64,000 nucleotides of DNA, from the NCBI GenBank assembly GCA_028825045.1, contig JAPKAY010000002.1, positions 84,166-148,165 on the forward strand. Direction: 5' to 3'. The notes beneath the pieces are model-generated. The model saw only the letters and a program-made list of their open reading frames with translations. It did no database searches and had not been told where the DNA came from. How positions within the stretch are numbered: position 1 is the stretch's first letter; each line of letters opens with the position of its first letter. This DNA is from Halioglobus sp. (GTDB lineage: Bacteria > Pseudomonadota > Gammaproteobacteria > Pseudomonadales > Halieaceae). The position numbers and the translations under genes were made by a program. Positions 46,005 to 55,696 of the stretch are shown piece by piece.

Positions 46005-46825
46005 GTGGTGTATCGCGCTTCCCCAGCCACGCCTTTTAATTTACCGAACGTGAGTAGCTGGCGCGCCGAAACGGATGTCTTAATTGTCGGTGGCGGCGGC
46101 ACTCCCACCCAAACAGCCTGTGGTTTCGATGACGATATCGAGGAGATGCACAAGTATCTACTGCTGGCCGCAGGACCAAATGCGGATCCACAAAAAGTAC
46201 GCCTCTACTGTGACCGTACGCTGGAACACTACCACTGGTTGACGCAACAGGGTGTGGTGTTCAAGCCCCAGTACTACCCGCACAAACACACTAGTACACC
46301 CAGCGAAGCAGCATTGATGATCAGCGGCTACGAGGAGGCCTGGCACTACAATGCGCAAGCAAAGCCAGCACCACCAGGACACAAACCGCAGATCAAGGGT
46401 GATCACGGTGGTATACCACTAATGAAAAACCTGCTGCGCCGCGCCTGGCACTTGGCAATTATCCCAATGGCAACCCCAATGATACTGGCGGCGGCATACT
46501 TATTGGCATAGGTGCCGGTGGCGCCACGCTCAATATGCAAGAGGGGTTCATCTGCACACCCTTTTACCCGCCGAACCAGTTCCTGGAAGCCATTATCGTC
46601 AATGAGCTAGGGCAACGCTTTATCAATGAGGATGTGTACCACGGCGAGCTGGGAAGCGCGATCCTGGACAGACCCCAGGGGCGCTACTATTTAATTATCG
46701 ACAGTCGCAATTTTGACATTTTGGAACGTCCTCCGGTGGGGGGTTACCCGGTTGCAGGAACCGGCGACGCCACTTTTTTTGGCGGGCTGGCGGGGCAGAG
46801 TGCAGCCAGTCGTCTGTCTGGGTGA
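46005..46825 (+). pseudogene. decayed KstD-type FAD-dependent dehydrogenase
   Basis: The sequence matches the 3-ketosteroid-delta1-dehydrogenase-like family in pieces. After DVLIVGGGG the FAD-binding Rossmann strand should continue for about 35 residues, but it jumps straight to TPTQTACGFDDDIEEMHKYLLLAAGP, so a deletion between GGC-rich repeats is likely. The frame continues through the PHKHTSTPSEAALMISGYEEAW block to GGIPLMKNLLRRA; then about 150 codons are missing, and another frame resumes at GIGAGGATLNMQEGFICTPFYPPNQF...NELGQRFINEDVYHGELG. The C-terminal flavin/cap part is also absent. Lesions are thus two internal deletions, a frameshift and a truncation. Confidence 0.78.
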
Positions 46826-46873
46826 TCGGCTTTCTTGCGCGAAAAGGTATTCGTTCTCGCGTGCAGGTTTTCC

Positions 46874-48310
46874 CTATCTCGGCAGACGGTTGAATTCCTC
46901 TACCGCCTCTTTAACCCACGCAAGGTCATCGGTACGAGCACGTTGCATCGTCGCCTGACAATCCACGCCATACACACGCGCCGCATTCAGTCCCAGAATT
47001 TTAGCCTTGATGGCCTCCGTTAACGCGGGATACCCGTAGCGCTCTTGATATGACTCAGGTATCTCAAAAGCGCGAAAGGCATCAATCAGCGGTTGAGCAC
47101 TGCCATACCATACTGAATCGGTTCCCCAAAGAATATTATCCTCACCCAGGGCCAGCAGCAGTTTTCCCAAGACGTGAGCAGCTTCCTCGGGGCGCTTGAT
47201 CAGGATATACCAGGTACTGCCCAACTCTGCATAAACATTTCCGCCGGGTTCGATCCCTGCATCGCGCAGGCTTTTAATCAACCTGTCTGTGCCCTGTGAC
47301 TCTGCACTATCGCGATATTCTCTTTCACCAAAATCCTGTTGACCATCTGAGAAGGGAACTTCGTAACCCGAATGGTAAACCAGAAAATTCAGCTGCGGGA
47401 ATGTGGCCGCGGCGGGGCCAATGTCTCTGGGAGAGCCTGTTGGTGCCAGCCCTGAGAGCCCTTTGTGAGCACATATTATATTCACACCCAGCTCTTCTGC
47501 CCGCTGGAGGAATGGCAGACCAAATTGCTCGTCATCCAGCATCCAGCCGTTCCTGGCATCGCCGCTTTCACGCGCATTCCCATACAGGGTATACACCTTG
47601 AAACCGTCGGGTCGATGTCGACTTACGATCTCAGACATGCGGTCAAGTTCGCCGGGGAGATTGGGATGAACGATAGAGTGATGCAGTAATCTGCCCGTCC
47701 CTGCCAATCGATCCACTAACTCGCGAGTGGCCGCTATTTCTGAATTGGAGAGGATATTGATATCTTCTGTACCCGGCGCAGACGTCAATACCGCGAGAGA
47801 GGTTTCACTCTCGATAAAAATACTGCGCAGATATTCTGCGATAGATAAATCCGTTTCCGGGTTCATCCCCGAAAATAAATCGGGAGCAACCTGACGAATA
47901 AAATTGTGGACACCTGTGGCACCCGCCAGACCTGTCCGGTGATTAGCGATGAAATGTGTTTGAACATCGATAACCAGATCACTGCGCCGAAAGTGTTCCG
48001 TTACCTCTTCTCGATCAACACTGGCTGATGCAGAGAGTTCATAAAATGGGGTTTCGGTACTGGCATTGATAGCGCTCAGTGCGGCAGCTGTACCCATTCG
48101 GCTGGTGTAATATTCTGCAATACTCAAACCGAGTCGACGAGCATTTATGGGGGCGTTGTCATTCAGCCAGCGCAGCGCGCGCTTGTCACGCTGACTATAA
48201 ACGGGTGCGATGTATTCATCGCTGGACAGTCGCGCCAGCAGACTGGGTACCGAAAGTGCAGTGGTCCATTCGTGCCTTGAAAATGTGCCTGCTGAGGTAA
48301 TCCGCTTCAT
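46874..48310 (-). CDS. amidohydrolase-family protein (metal-dependent)
   Basis: About 478 residues from ATG 48310, eight bases after GGGAG. The N-terminal metal site is partly visible as VIDVQTHFIANH (D-x-Q-T-H rather than the usual H-x-H), followed by MNPETDLSIAEYLRSIFIESETSLAVLTSAPG, then FKVYTLYGN and INIICAHKGLSG, and the C-terminal GEDNILWGTDSVW, whose Asp is the catalytic acid of amidohydrolase_2 enzymes. It may act as a decarboxylase or hydrolase. Upstream on the same strand and frame lies a fragment of a hydroxylase gene (see next entry). Confidence 0.75.
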   Translation of the reverse strand: MKRITSAGTFSRHEWTTALSVPSLLARLSSDEYIAPVYSQRDKRALRWLNDNAPINARRLGLSIAEYYTSRMGTAAALSAINASTETPFYELSASASVDREEVTEHFRRSDLVIDVQTHFIANHRTGLAGATGVHNFIRQVAPDLFSGMNPETDLSIAEYLRSIFIESETSLAVLTSAPGTEDINILSNSEIAATRELVDRLAGTGRLLHHSIVHPNLPGELDRMSEIVSRHRPDGFKVYTLYGNARESGDARNGWMLDDEQFGLPFLQRAEELGVNIICAHKGLSGLAPTGSPRDIGPAAATFPQLNFLVYHSGYEVPFSDGQQDFGEREYRDSAESQGTDRLIKSLRDAGIEPGGNVYAELGSTWYILIKRPEEAAHVLGKLLLALGEDNILWGTDSVWYGSAQPLIDAFRAFEIPESYQERYGYPALTEAIKAKILGLNAARVYGVDCQATMQRARTDDLAWVKEAVEEFNRLPR

Positions 48311-48472
48311 GTCTTTACTCCCGGAGGCGCTGGTTTGCCACCAAGGAGCGAAGTACTCCCCCTGCACATGGTGCTTGGGATGCTTTTTCGCATCCGGGCC
48401 GTTGGCCGAGGAAGCTTGAAAGACAAAGCAATGCAAAAAGTACTCGGTCAGTGTCCATCGGAGGGCACCCAT
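48311..48472 (-). pseudogene. remnant of a fatty-acid hydroxylase gene, in frame with the amidohydrolase
   Basis: Reading the minus strand without a stop into the amidohydrolase start, this stretch resembles part of the sterol desaturase / fatty-acid hydroxylase family: RWTLTEYFLHCFVFQ corresponds to the usual EYxxHRFVFH, and KKHPKHHVQGEYFAP to the second His box. In the present sequence R is C and the last H is Q, so the first box is damaged, and the rest of the enzyme is missing. It could extend the amidohydrolase to 532 residues if an upstream start is used, but I favour a decayed gene. Confidence 0.5.
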
Positions 48473-48624
48473 TAGACAACGATCAATGCGGCAATAATAA
48501 TCTAACGTGCGCTCAGGTCATTTAGTCTGCGACTTCACATGACTCGCTGTTACCAGCGCTACCTAGTTACACATACCTCAAGTTTAGCACAGCAGAATTC
48601 TACCAACGGAGGTATCCTAGCGGA

Positions 48625-49680
48625 ATGAGAAAACGCCATCAGCTAATGTTTATTGCCCTGCCCCTGCATTTGCCATTGTTTGCCTATCCTATCCTGCGTC
48701 TGTGTTATTGGCTGGGTCTGGACGGATGGCAGACCGCAACTATTTTCGTGCCACTGTTTTTCAGCCAGATTATTGCACGACTCTACCTACCCCACGCCAA
48801 TTCCGGACCGGTATTCTGGCTACGCCGAGGCGCTGATTTGTGGCTGGGGATTAGCCCGCTATTACTGGGCATATTGTTGGTCACAGAACTTCCCGTAGCC
48901 TTGGGCTGGTTGGTGCCCGCCACGGCTGCTAAGGTTGTTATTGCACTGGCACTAGCTCTGATGGCATTCAGCGTATGGAACGCCTATTCACCCTCCGTAG
49001 TTACCGTGCCGCTAACCAGCGCCAAGCTGCGATCGCCATTGCGTTTCGCACAAATCACCGACGTACATATCGGCTCTCGCAGTTCGGCCTTTCTGGACCG
49101 GGTGATGGCGAAAGTAAACAAACTGAATGTGGATTTTTTGTGTATCACCGGCGATTTTATCGATGCTCCGGGTATCGATGAAGAACAATTGTCTGCGCTT
49201 CGCAATTGTCCCGTACCGATCTACTTCACCATCGGCAACCATGAACGTTATGAGGATCTGGAAGATATTCTACAGCGCCTGAAACGATTGGGCGTTGAGA
49301 TTTTGCGTTCCCGAACGCTCAAACACGGCGAGGTGCAACTGATCGGCATTGACGACAGTGATCATCCAGGCCAGGTAAAACGGGAACTGGCAACCTTGAG
49401 TATTGAGCAAGAACAGTTCGTCCTTCTGCTTTATCATCGCCCTTACGGACTTTCTGATGCCGCCGCAGCGGGGGTAGATCTGATGATTAGCGGACACACC
49501 CACAATGGTCAGATCATACCGTTCAACCTGGTAGTAAAACGTGTTTTTAGCAAAATCGTCGGCCTGTTCACGGAGGGGTCAACGCAGCTGTACGTTTCTC
49601 CCGGCACCGGCACCTGGGGGCCCGTAATGCGTCTGGGCAGTACAGGAGAGGTCACGTTGTTTGAGGTACTACCGCAGTAG
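48625..49680 (+). CDS. YkuE-type metallophosphoesterase, membrane-anchored
   Basis: A 351-residue protein with four or five N-terminal membrane helices (residues about 8-25, 35-50, 70-90, 95-115) followed by a calcineurin-like phosphoesterase domain. All metal-ligand motifs are visible: QITDVHIGSRS, CITGDFIDAPG, TIGNHERYE and ISGHTHNGQ. Homologues such as YkuE/YaeI act in the envelope on phosphodiesters such as UDP-sugars or phospholipid-type substrates. GGAGGT precedes the ATG by 11 bases. Divergent from the amidohydrolase remnant. Confidence 0.87.
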   Translation: MRKRHQLMFIALPLHLPLFAYPILRLCYWLGLDGWQTATIFVPLFFSQIIARLYLPHANSGPVFWLRRGADLWLGISPLLLGILLVTELPVALGWLVPATAAKVVIALALALMAFSVWNAYSPSVVTVPLTSAKLRSPLRFAQITDVHIGSRSSAFLDRVMAKVNKLNVDFLCITGDFIDAPGIDEEQLSALRNCPVPIYFTIGNHERYEDLEDILQRLKRLGVEILRSRTLKHGEVQLIGIDDSDHPGQVKRELATLSIEQEQFVLLLYHRPYGLSDAAAAGVDLMISGHTHNGQIIPFNLVVKRVFSKIVGLFTEGSTQLYVSPGTGTWGPVMRLGSTGEVTLFEVLPQ

Positions 49681-49717
49681 ATTGTGTATCTGTTGGCGCT
49701 TCAATCGCGGGGATTTG

Positions 49718-50893
49718 CTACAGATTTCCTTCGACGGCCTGCGCAAATAATTCGGCGTACTGATCGGCACTGAACATAATGGGATTGGTAGCCGCTGTAG
49801 GATCCTCTTTCGCCATCCGCCCTACCAGCCCCTGTTGCTGCAGATCAATCCCAATATCTCCCAGCGTATGTGGAATGCCAACCTGCTCTCGTAAGTTCAA
49901 CACCCATGCCATGAATCCGTCAAAGCTTGCTTCTTCCAACTCCATGTAGCGAGCCACACGCGCAATTCGTATTGCAATCTCCTCCCGATTAGCCTCTAGC
50001 ACATAGGGCATCAGAATCGCATTCAGCAAACCATGGTGCGCGTCATACAGCGCGCCTAACGGGTGCGCCAGCGCGTGCATCGCTCCCAAGCCCTTTTGAA
50101 ATGCGGTCGCTCCCATTGAGGAAGCCACCAGCATTTGCATTCGAGCTGTGACATTACTGCCATCAGTCACGGCCTGCAGCAGGAACTCCTGCACCAGCCG
50201 TATTCCTTCTACAGCAATCCCCTCCGACATCGGGTGATATACCGATGAGCACAGCGCTTCCAAATTATGGGATAAGGCATCCATACCGGTTGCAGCGGTA
50301 AGCGCCGGGGGTAAACTCACTGTCAGCAGCGGGTCGAGAATAACCCTCTCGGGCAGCAGCTTGGGGTGAAAGATAATTTTCTTAACCTGGCGTTGCTCAT
50401 CGATAATCAGTGCGCCCCGTCCGACCTCCGACCCTGTACCCGCCGTGGTCGGTACTGCAATGATGCGCGCTATGGAGGCCTCGTCAACACGCCTCCAATT
50501 CTCCCCGAAGTCTTCAAAATCCCACAACGACCCCGTCTGACTGATCATTAGCGCGATCGCTTTGCTTGCGTCTATAGCTGATCCACCGCCAAACGCGATA
50601 ACACCGTCATGATCACCGGCACAAAATGCACTCACGCCGTCCATAACATTCTGGCCAGTGGGGTTACTCTTGATATCGCTGAATACACCAACATTCAAAC
50701 CGGCAGCACGGCATCGCAATACAATTTTTTTGAGCATGGGCAGCGCTGCCAAGCCAGGGTCGGTGATCAGCAAAGGCGCTCTTATACCCAACTGCATACA
50801 GCAATCTGGTAACTGATCTATCGTTCCCGCTCCAGCGGTAATGCTAGTGGGAAAGTTCCAGTTACCGCCAAGTTCAGCATCATTCATATTCAT
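49718..50893 (-). CDS. iron-containing alcohol dehydrogenase
   Basis: A 391-residue type III ADH. Nucleotide site GGGSAIDASKAIALMIS (GGGS-x-D-x-x-K), PTTAGTGSEVGRGALI, and the metal-binding residues: Asp/His in MDALSHNLEALCS and two His in AMHALAHPLGALYDAHHG. All four ligands of the family are present. ATG 50887 follows GAGAG at better spacing and may be the real start. It follows the glutamine-synthetase-like gene by 33 bases on the same strand, so the pair may process an amino alcohol or aldehyde derived from an amine. Confidence 0.88.
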   Translation of the reverse strand: MNMNDAELGGNWNFPTSITAGAGTIDQLPDCCMQLGIRAPLLITDPGLAALPMLKKIVLRCRAAGLNVGVFSDIKSNPTGQNVMDGVSAFCAGDHDGVIAFGGGSAIDASKAIALMISQTGSLWDFEDFGENWRRVDEASIARIIAVPTTAGTGSEVGRGALIIDEQRQVKKIIFHPKLLPERVILDPLLTVSLPPALTAATGMDALSHNLEALCSSVYHPMSEGIAVEGIRLVQEFLLQAVTDGSNVTARMQMLVASSMGATAFQKGLGAMHALAHPLGALYDAHHGLLNAILMPYVLEANREEIAIRIARVARYMELEEASFDGFMAWVLNLREQVGIPHTLGDIGIDLQQQGLVGRMAKEDPTAATNPIMFSADQYAELFAQAVEGNL

Positions 50894-50926
50894 TCTCTCG
50901 GACCATTCCAGTCAGGCAGAATCGTT

Positions 50927-52306
50927 TTAGATAATTTCGAAGTAACGCTGTAGTTCCCAATCCGAAACATGTTGTTGAAACTGCCTTCCTTCCCACTCCC
51001 GGGAGGCGGCATAATGCTGGACAAACTCCTTACCAAACCATTCACGCGCAACCTTAGACCGGCGTAGCGCCGCAGCGGCTTCCTCGATCGTGGCGGGCAG
51101 CTTCACCTCGGGAGGTTGGATTTGATCGTAGGCATTCCCGATCACCGGGTCCAAGGGTTCCAGCTCATTCTCGATGCCGTACAAACCGGAAGCCAAGGTC
51201 GCAGCCAGCGCAATATGGGGATTGGCATCTGCAGAACCCAACCTGAACTCCACCCGCTGTGATTTGTCGCTACCCGGGATGAGCCGCAATGCGGTGGTAC
51301 GGTTTTCATGCCCCCAGGTCGCCTCTGTCGGCGCCCAGAATCCTGGCACCATGCGGGAGTAGGCGTTTACCGTCTGAGCAAATAACACCAGAAACTCCGG
51401 CATCAAAGCTTGCTGCCCGGCAATAAAGTGACGTTGATTCTTACTCATGTTCATCGCCTGCGATGCGTCGTGAAAGGCTGATGCGCCGCCTTCTTTGTAG
51501 CGCAGTGACAGGTGTATGTGGCCTGACTGTCCAGGGTAGTCATTGGACCACTTCGCCATAAAGGTGGCCATCATGTTGCGTCGTTGTGCCCACACTTTGA
51601 CGAAGGTCTTGAACAGCGCGGCTTTATCCGCAGCCTGCTTTGCATTATCGACCGTAATCGCTGCCTCGATTACCCCCGGGCCAGTTTCGGTATGAAGGGC
51701 TTCCAGGGGGAAGTCCATTTGTTCACCGAGAGTGATTAGTTCGTGATACAGCTCCGCATGGGTCGAATTGCGCAACATGGAATAACCAAAAAAACCGGGC
51801 GTTATTGGCTGCAGATCGCGATACCCTTTCGCGCGCGCCGAGTCCGGCGTTTCATTGAACAAGAAAAACTCATATTCGAATGCGGCATAGACGTCAAAAC
51901 CCAAACTATCTCCACGCGCCAGAACCCGCTGCAGCAGATTGCGAGGACAAATAGCCGCTGCATCGCTTTCAAATTCACAAAGAAACAACAACATGCCGCC
52001 CTCAAAAGGAATGTCTCTGCAGCTTTCGGGAATTATCCGCACCGGCGCATCGGGATATCCCGTATGCCAACCGGTAAAGGTAACGTCCGTGTTCTCGTAC
52101 AATTGGTCGTTACTGTCCCATCCCAGCACCACATCACAGAAGGCGAAGCCGCTGTCCAGGGATGAAAAGAACTTCTCGCGGCTCATGTACTTACCGCGCA
52201 TCACACCGTCGACATCAAACAGGCCAACTTTGACATGCGTCAGTTCACGCTCGGAAACGAGACGTTTCGCGTCCTCAATGGTTTTCACAGATCTTGCATC
52301 GATCAT
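50927..52306 (-). CDS. glutamine-synthetase-like gamma-glutamyl ligase
   Basis: A 459-residue GS-fold enzyme from ATG 52306 (GAGAG upstream). Catalytic-site blocks are present: FEYEFFLF (metal Glu), ALHTETGPGVIEAAIT, GQSGHIHLSL with the metal His, and WAPTEATWGHENRTTALRLI and RVEFRLGSADANPH near the C terminus. It resembles the polyamine/ethanolamide or isopropylamide branch (PuuA-, IpuC-like) more than housekeeping GlnA, as the tail lacks a clear adenylylation site. Together with the Fe-ADH it could glutamylate an amine and then oxidise the product; this pairing is inference. Confidence 0.78.
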   Translation of the reverse strand: MIDARSVKTIEDAKRLVSERELTHVKVGLFDVDGVMRGKYMSREKFFSSLDSGFAFCDVVLGWDSNDQLYENTDVTFTGWHTGYPDAPVRIIPESCRDIPFEGGMLLFLCEFESDAAAICPRNLLQRVLARGDSLGFDVYAAFEYEFFLFNETPDSARAKGYRDLQPITPGFFGYSMLRNSTHAELYHELITLGEQMDFPLEALHTETGPGVIEAAITVDNAKQAADKAALFKTFVKVWAQRRNMMATFMAKWSNDYPGQSGHIHLSLRYKEGGASAFHDASQAMNMSKNQRHFIAGQQALMPEFLVLFAQTVNAYSRMVPGFWAPTEATWGHENRTTALRLIPGSDKSQRVEFRLGSADANPHIALAATLASGLYGIENELEPLDPVIGNAYDQIQPPEVKLPATIEEAAAALRRSKVAREWFGKEFVQHYAASREWEGRQFQQHVSDWELQRYFEII

Positions 52307-52570
52307 CACCAGGGCTCTCTTATTGCAGGTTGACGGAAAGTGTACTCCATAAAAATCGCTTGGGTCATATGCTATTCTAAAATTTTACTGGTAAGACGTA
52401 GGCTGGGGTTAGGCTTATGAATATAACAGCCCAATAGATAGCAATTTCGATCGCTATAGGAATTATTTTTGCTCTGCCAGACGGCAGATTTATCTTAAGG
52501 TTGAATGCAATTTCTAGATGAATGCGATGCTATGGAAAATCCGCATTCAGACCCATCTCCCCGGGAATAC

Positions 52571-55500
52571 CTACGCCCATAGTTTTTTTGCCAACCGCTC
52601 AAGATCCTTTGAAACACAATAAATCACCGGCACCAAAATGAGCGTTACCAGTGTTGCAAAAAGAACGCCAAACGCAATAGAGATCGCCATCGGTTTGACG
52701 AATTCGGATTGAATCGATGTTTCCAGCTGAATGGGCAAAAGCCCCAGAAATGTTGTAACCGAAGTCAAAATTACAGCACGGAATCGCTTCGGACCGGCCT
52801 CGACGATCGCGGAAAGCCAATCATGACCTTCGTCGATATGGTGATTGATGAAGTCGACCATCACCAGACTGTCATTCACAACGACACCAACGAGCCCTAC
52901 AATTCCGATAACCGATAACATGCTGATATCTTTGCCCAGTAGCAGGTGACCAAGAATGGCACCGATGATTCCAAAGGGAATAACCGACATAATTAGCAGG
53001 GGTTCGATATAGCTTTTCAAGGGTATAGCCAGCGCACCAAATATCATCAGCAGGACAATAACAAAGGCGTAGCCCAACACGGATGATGTATCGCGCTGAT
53101 CCTCTGTTTCACCACCAAACTTGAAGTCGATGCCCGGATAATTGTCCAGTAGATCGGGCATAACCTGGCTTCTGATTAAGTCCGATACCTGACCCGGTTC
53201 TACCACTGCCTTATTGATATCGGCCTGCACGGTTACTAAGCGCTTTCGGTCGATACGATTGATCACACTTAGGCCGATCATTTCTCGTGCTTCACCCACC
53301 ACAGAAAAGGGAACCTTGCGCCCGTCGGGAAGCCTGATCCACAGTGAATGCAAGCTCTGAATTTGGCCGCGGTCTGCCTCCGGCAAACGGACATATACGC
53401 GCACCTCGTTACGACCCCGCTGAACTCTCTGTACCTCAGCACCAAAAAAAGCCTGCCTGACCTGTCTGGCAAGATCGACATCTCCAAGACCCAGCGCTTC
53501 TCCTTCAGCTGTGACATGTATATCTAACTCGCGACCGCCCGCATTAAAGCTATCGTTTATGTCCTGCACACCACGCATCAGTGTCAAAGATTGCTTCAAA
53601 TCACGCGCAGCCATTCGCAACGTCTCCAAATTCTGGCCAATTAGCTGTATTTCCAAAACGGCACCTGGCGGTCCAGCAACAGCATCAATTTCCAGCACTC
53701 GAGTTCCCTCAAGACTACCGAGAGCCTCTCGTAGCCATTGCGCCAACACTACCGAGCTAATCGTACGCTCCTCACTGACGACCAGATCGATATCTACCCG
53801 TGCCGTGGTATCACTTTGGGATACCACCATCAGTTGCCGGATCACGTCAATGGATGTGTCAACCTCCTCCAGGTAACGCTCGTTCATTTTTTTTGCAGCC
53901 CGTTCGATGCGCCGCGCATAATCATGTGTTTTTTCCCAGGACGTTCCCTGGGGCATTTCCAGCGATACCAGAATTTGGTCAGAAGGAACATTGGGGAAGA
54001 ACACGAACCGGACTATTCCGGAGGGCATAAGAGCCAAGGAAACGATCAATAGAGCGACAAAAACCGCTAAGGTGTTGTATCGATGATGTAAACAAAACTG
54101 CAGGAATCGACGATAGGGGCCGGTTGCAAAGTTCGTGAGCGCTTCTGAAAACCGGCTTTGAAACTTCTTAATGCGTCCGCGCCAGCCATCCCTGGCCTTT
54201 TCACCCACACGCAGGTGACGCAAATGTGCAGGAAGTATCAGTTTAGTTTCAATCAGGGAAAAGAAAATGCATAAGATCACAACCGGACCCATATGACTCA
54301 TAATACGCGCAAACCCCTCCGTAAGAAGTAGCGTCGGCCCGAAGGCTATCATGGTTGTCAATCCGCCGAATATAGTGGCTGTGGCTACCCTGCGCACACC
54401 CCGCAATACACTCTGAAGCCCCTTTTTTTCTGCTTCAAGGTAAGCATACGCGCTCTCGGCTGTGACAATACCATCGTCGACCAGAATTCCCAGCACAAGG
54501 ATGAATGCAAATACAGAAAGCACATTAATCGAGACTGGCAGACCTGAAAAGTAAATTGTCGCCAGCGTCCCCATGATCGCAAAGGGCACACCAACAATAA
54601 CCCAGAGTGCCAACGTGAGATCGAGGAATAATGCCAGCGCCAGCACTACCAGCACCGCACCCTGCGCAGCGTTGCGCAGCATTAAATCAATACGACTCCG
54701 CAAAATATTACTTTGATCAATCCAGCCAACTATATGCACGCCATCAGCCAGATTAGCCTGTTTGGCTGCAATGTAGCTGCGCAACTGATCCGTTATCTGC
54801 AGGACATCCTGGTTACCGACCCTATCAACGACCAGGGTGATCGCACGACGCCCATTCAAGGTACTGAGAATGGGTTGATCTTCGAAGCCATCAACTATTT
54901 GTGCTACGTCACCCAGACTAATTGAGGTACCGTCTTCCCTGGTCAATAAGGTGAGCGCGGCATAGTCATCACCCGAGTAGGCCTGAGAGACTGACCGCAG
55001 CTTGATCGCGCCATTTTCTGTCCGCAGACTCCCGCCGGGTAAGTCTCGGGAGCGACTTTGTACAGCATTCACAATCTGGTCAAAATCGAGATCATAACGC
55101 AGGAGCGACTCGCTCGAGACCTCAATGGATATCTCGTAATCCCGGTCACCCAACACGTTTATTTCACTAATTCCCTCCAGATCGAGGATCTCTTCACGTG
55201 TTTGCTCTGCCAGTTGTTTCAATCCAGTCTCGTCGAGATTTCCATACACACTGACGCGCATGGCAAAACCTCGACTAATTACTTCTTCAACAATTGGCTC
55301 CTCTGCATCAACAGGAAAAGCAGGGATTCCGTCCACTCGCACTTTCGCCTGGTTTAAAGCCTTGCCGATATCTGCGCCCGCTTCCATTTGAACAGTAACG
55401 ATGCCCACACCTTCGCGCGCCTCGCTGCGGATTTCTTTGACGCCGACAATGTCTCTGAGAGACTCTTCGATTTTGAGCACTATGCCCTGCTCTATCTCTT

Positions 55501-55696
55501 CGGGAGAGCTGCCAGGATAGGGAACGGTCACGGTAAATGTTTCAGTCGGAAAGCTAGGAAAGACTTCTTTTCGAATGCCCTTAATGGCAATGATGCCCGC
55601 TATCAGAACGATGACTAAAAGCAGATTTGCTGCAATTGGATTGGAAGCCATCCATCCGATCAGCCCACTCTCACTCTGGTAACGAGACTCAGGCAT
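52571..55696 (-). CDS. RND efflux transporter, inner-membrane permease
   Basis: A 1041-residue RND pump (HAE1/CzcA-type size). The N terminus reads SGLIGWMASNPIAANLLLVIVLIAGIIAIKGIRKEVFPSFP; the porter domain begins with FTVTVPYPGSSPEEIEQGIVLKIEESLR. TM4 carries the paired Asp DDGIVTAESAYAYLEAEKKG, and the C-terminal half repeats the fold with VVNDSLVMVDFINHHIDEG. Its start overlaps the fusion-protein stop by 8 bases. No outer-membrane channel gene lies in the window, so it would use a TolC encoded elsewhere. Substrate not determinable. Confidence 0.88.
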   Translation of the reverse strand: MPESRYQSESGLIGWMASNPIAANLLLVIVLIAGIIAIKGIRKEVFPSFPTETFTVTVPYPGSSPEEIEQGIVLKIEESLRDIVGVKEIRSEAREGVGIVTVQMEAGADIGKALNQAKVRVDGIPAFPVDAEEPIVEEVISRGFAMRVSVYGNLDETGLKQLAEQTREEILDLEGISEINVLGDRDYEISIEVSSESLLRYDLDFDQIVNAVQSRSRDLPGGSLRTENGAIKLRSVSQAYSGDDYAALTLLTREDGTSISLGDVAQIVDGFEDQPILSTLNGRRAITLVVDRVGNQDVLQITDQLRSYIAAKQANLADGVHIVGWIDQSNILRSRIDLMLRNAAQGAVLVVLALALFLDLTLALWVIVGVPFAIMGTLATIYFSGLPVSINVLSVFAFILVLGILVDDGIVTAESAYAYLEAEKKGLQSVLRGVRRVATATIFGGLTTMIAFGPTLLLTEGFARIMSHMGPVVILCIFFSLIETKLILPAHLRHLRVGEKARDGWRGRIKKFQSRFSEALTNFATGPYRRFLQFCLHHRYNTLAVFVALLIVSLALMPSGIVRFVFFPNVPSDQILVSLEMPQGTSWEKTHDYARRIERAAKKMNERYLEEVDTSIDVIRQLMVVSQSDTTARVDIDLVVSEERTISSVVLAQWLREALGSLEGTRVLEIDAVAGPPGAVLEIQLIGQNLETLRMAARDLKQSLTLMRGVQDINDSFNAGGRELDIHVTAEGEALGLGDVDLARQVRQAFFGAEVQRVQRGRNEVRVYVRLPEADRGQIQSLHSLWIRLPDGRKVPFSVVGEAREMIGLSVINRIDRKRLVTVQADINKAVVEPGQVSDLIRSQVMPDLLDNYPGIDFKFGGETEDQRDTSSVLGYAFVIVLLMIFGALAIPLKSYIEPLLIMSVIPFGIIGAILGHLLLGKDISMLSVIGIVGLVGVVVNDSLVMVDFINHHIDEGHDWLSAIVEAGPKRFRAVILTSVTTFLGLLPIQLETSIQSEFVKPMAISIAFGVLFATLVTLILVPVIYCVSKDLERLAKKLWA

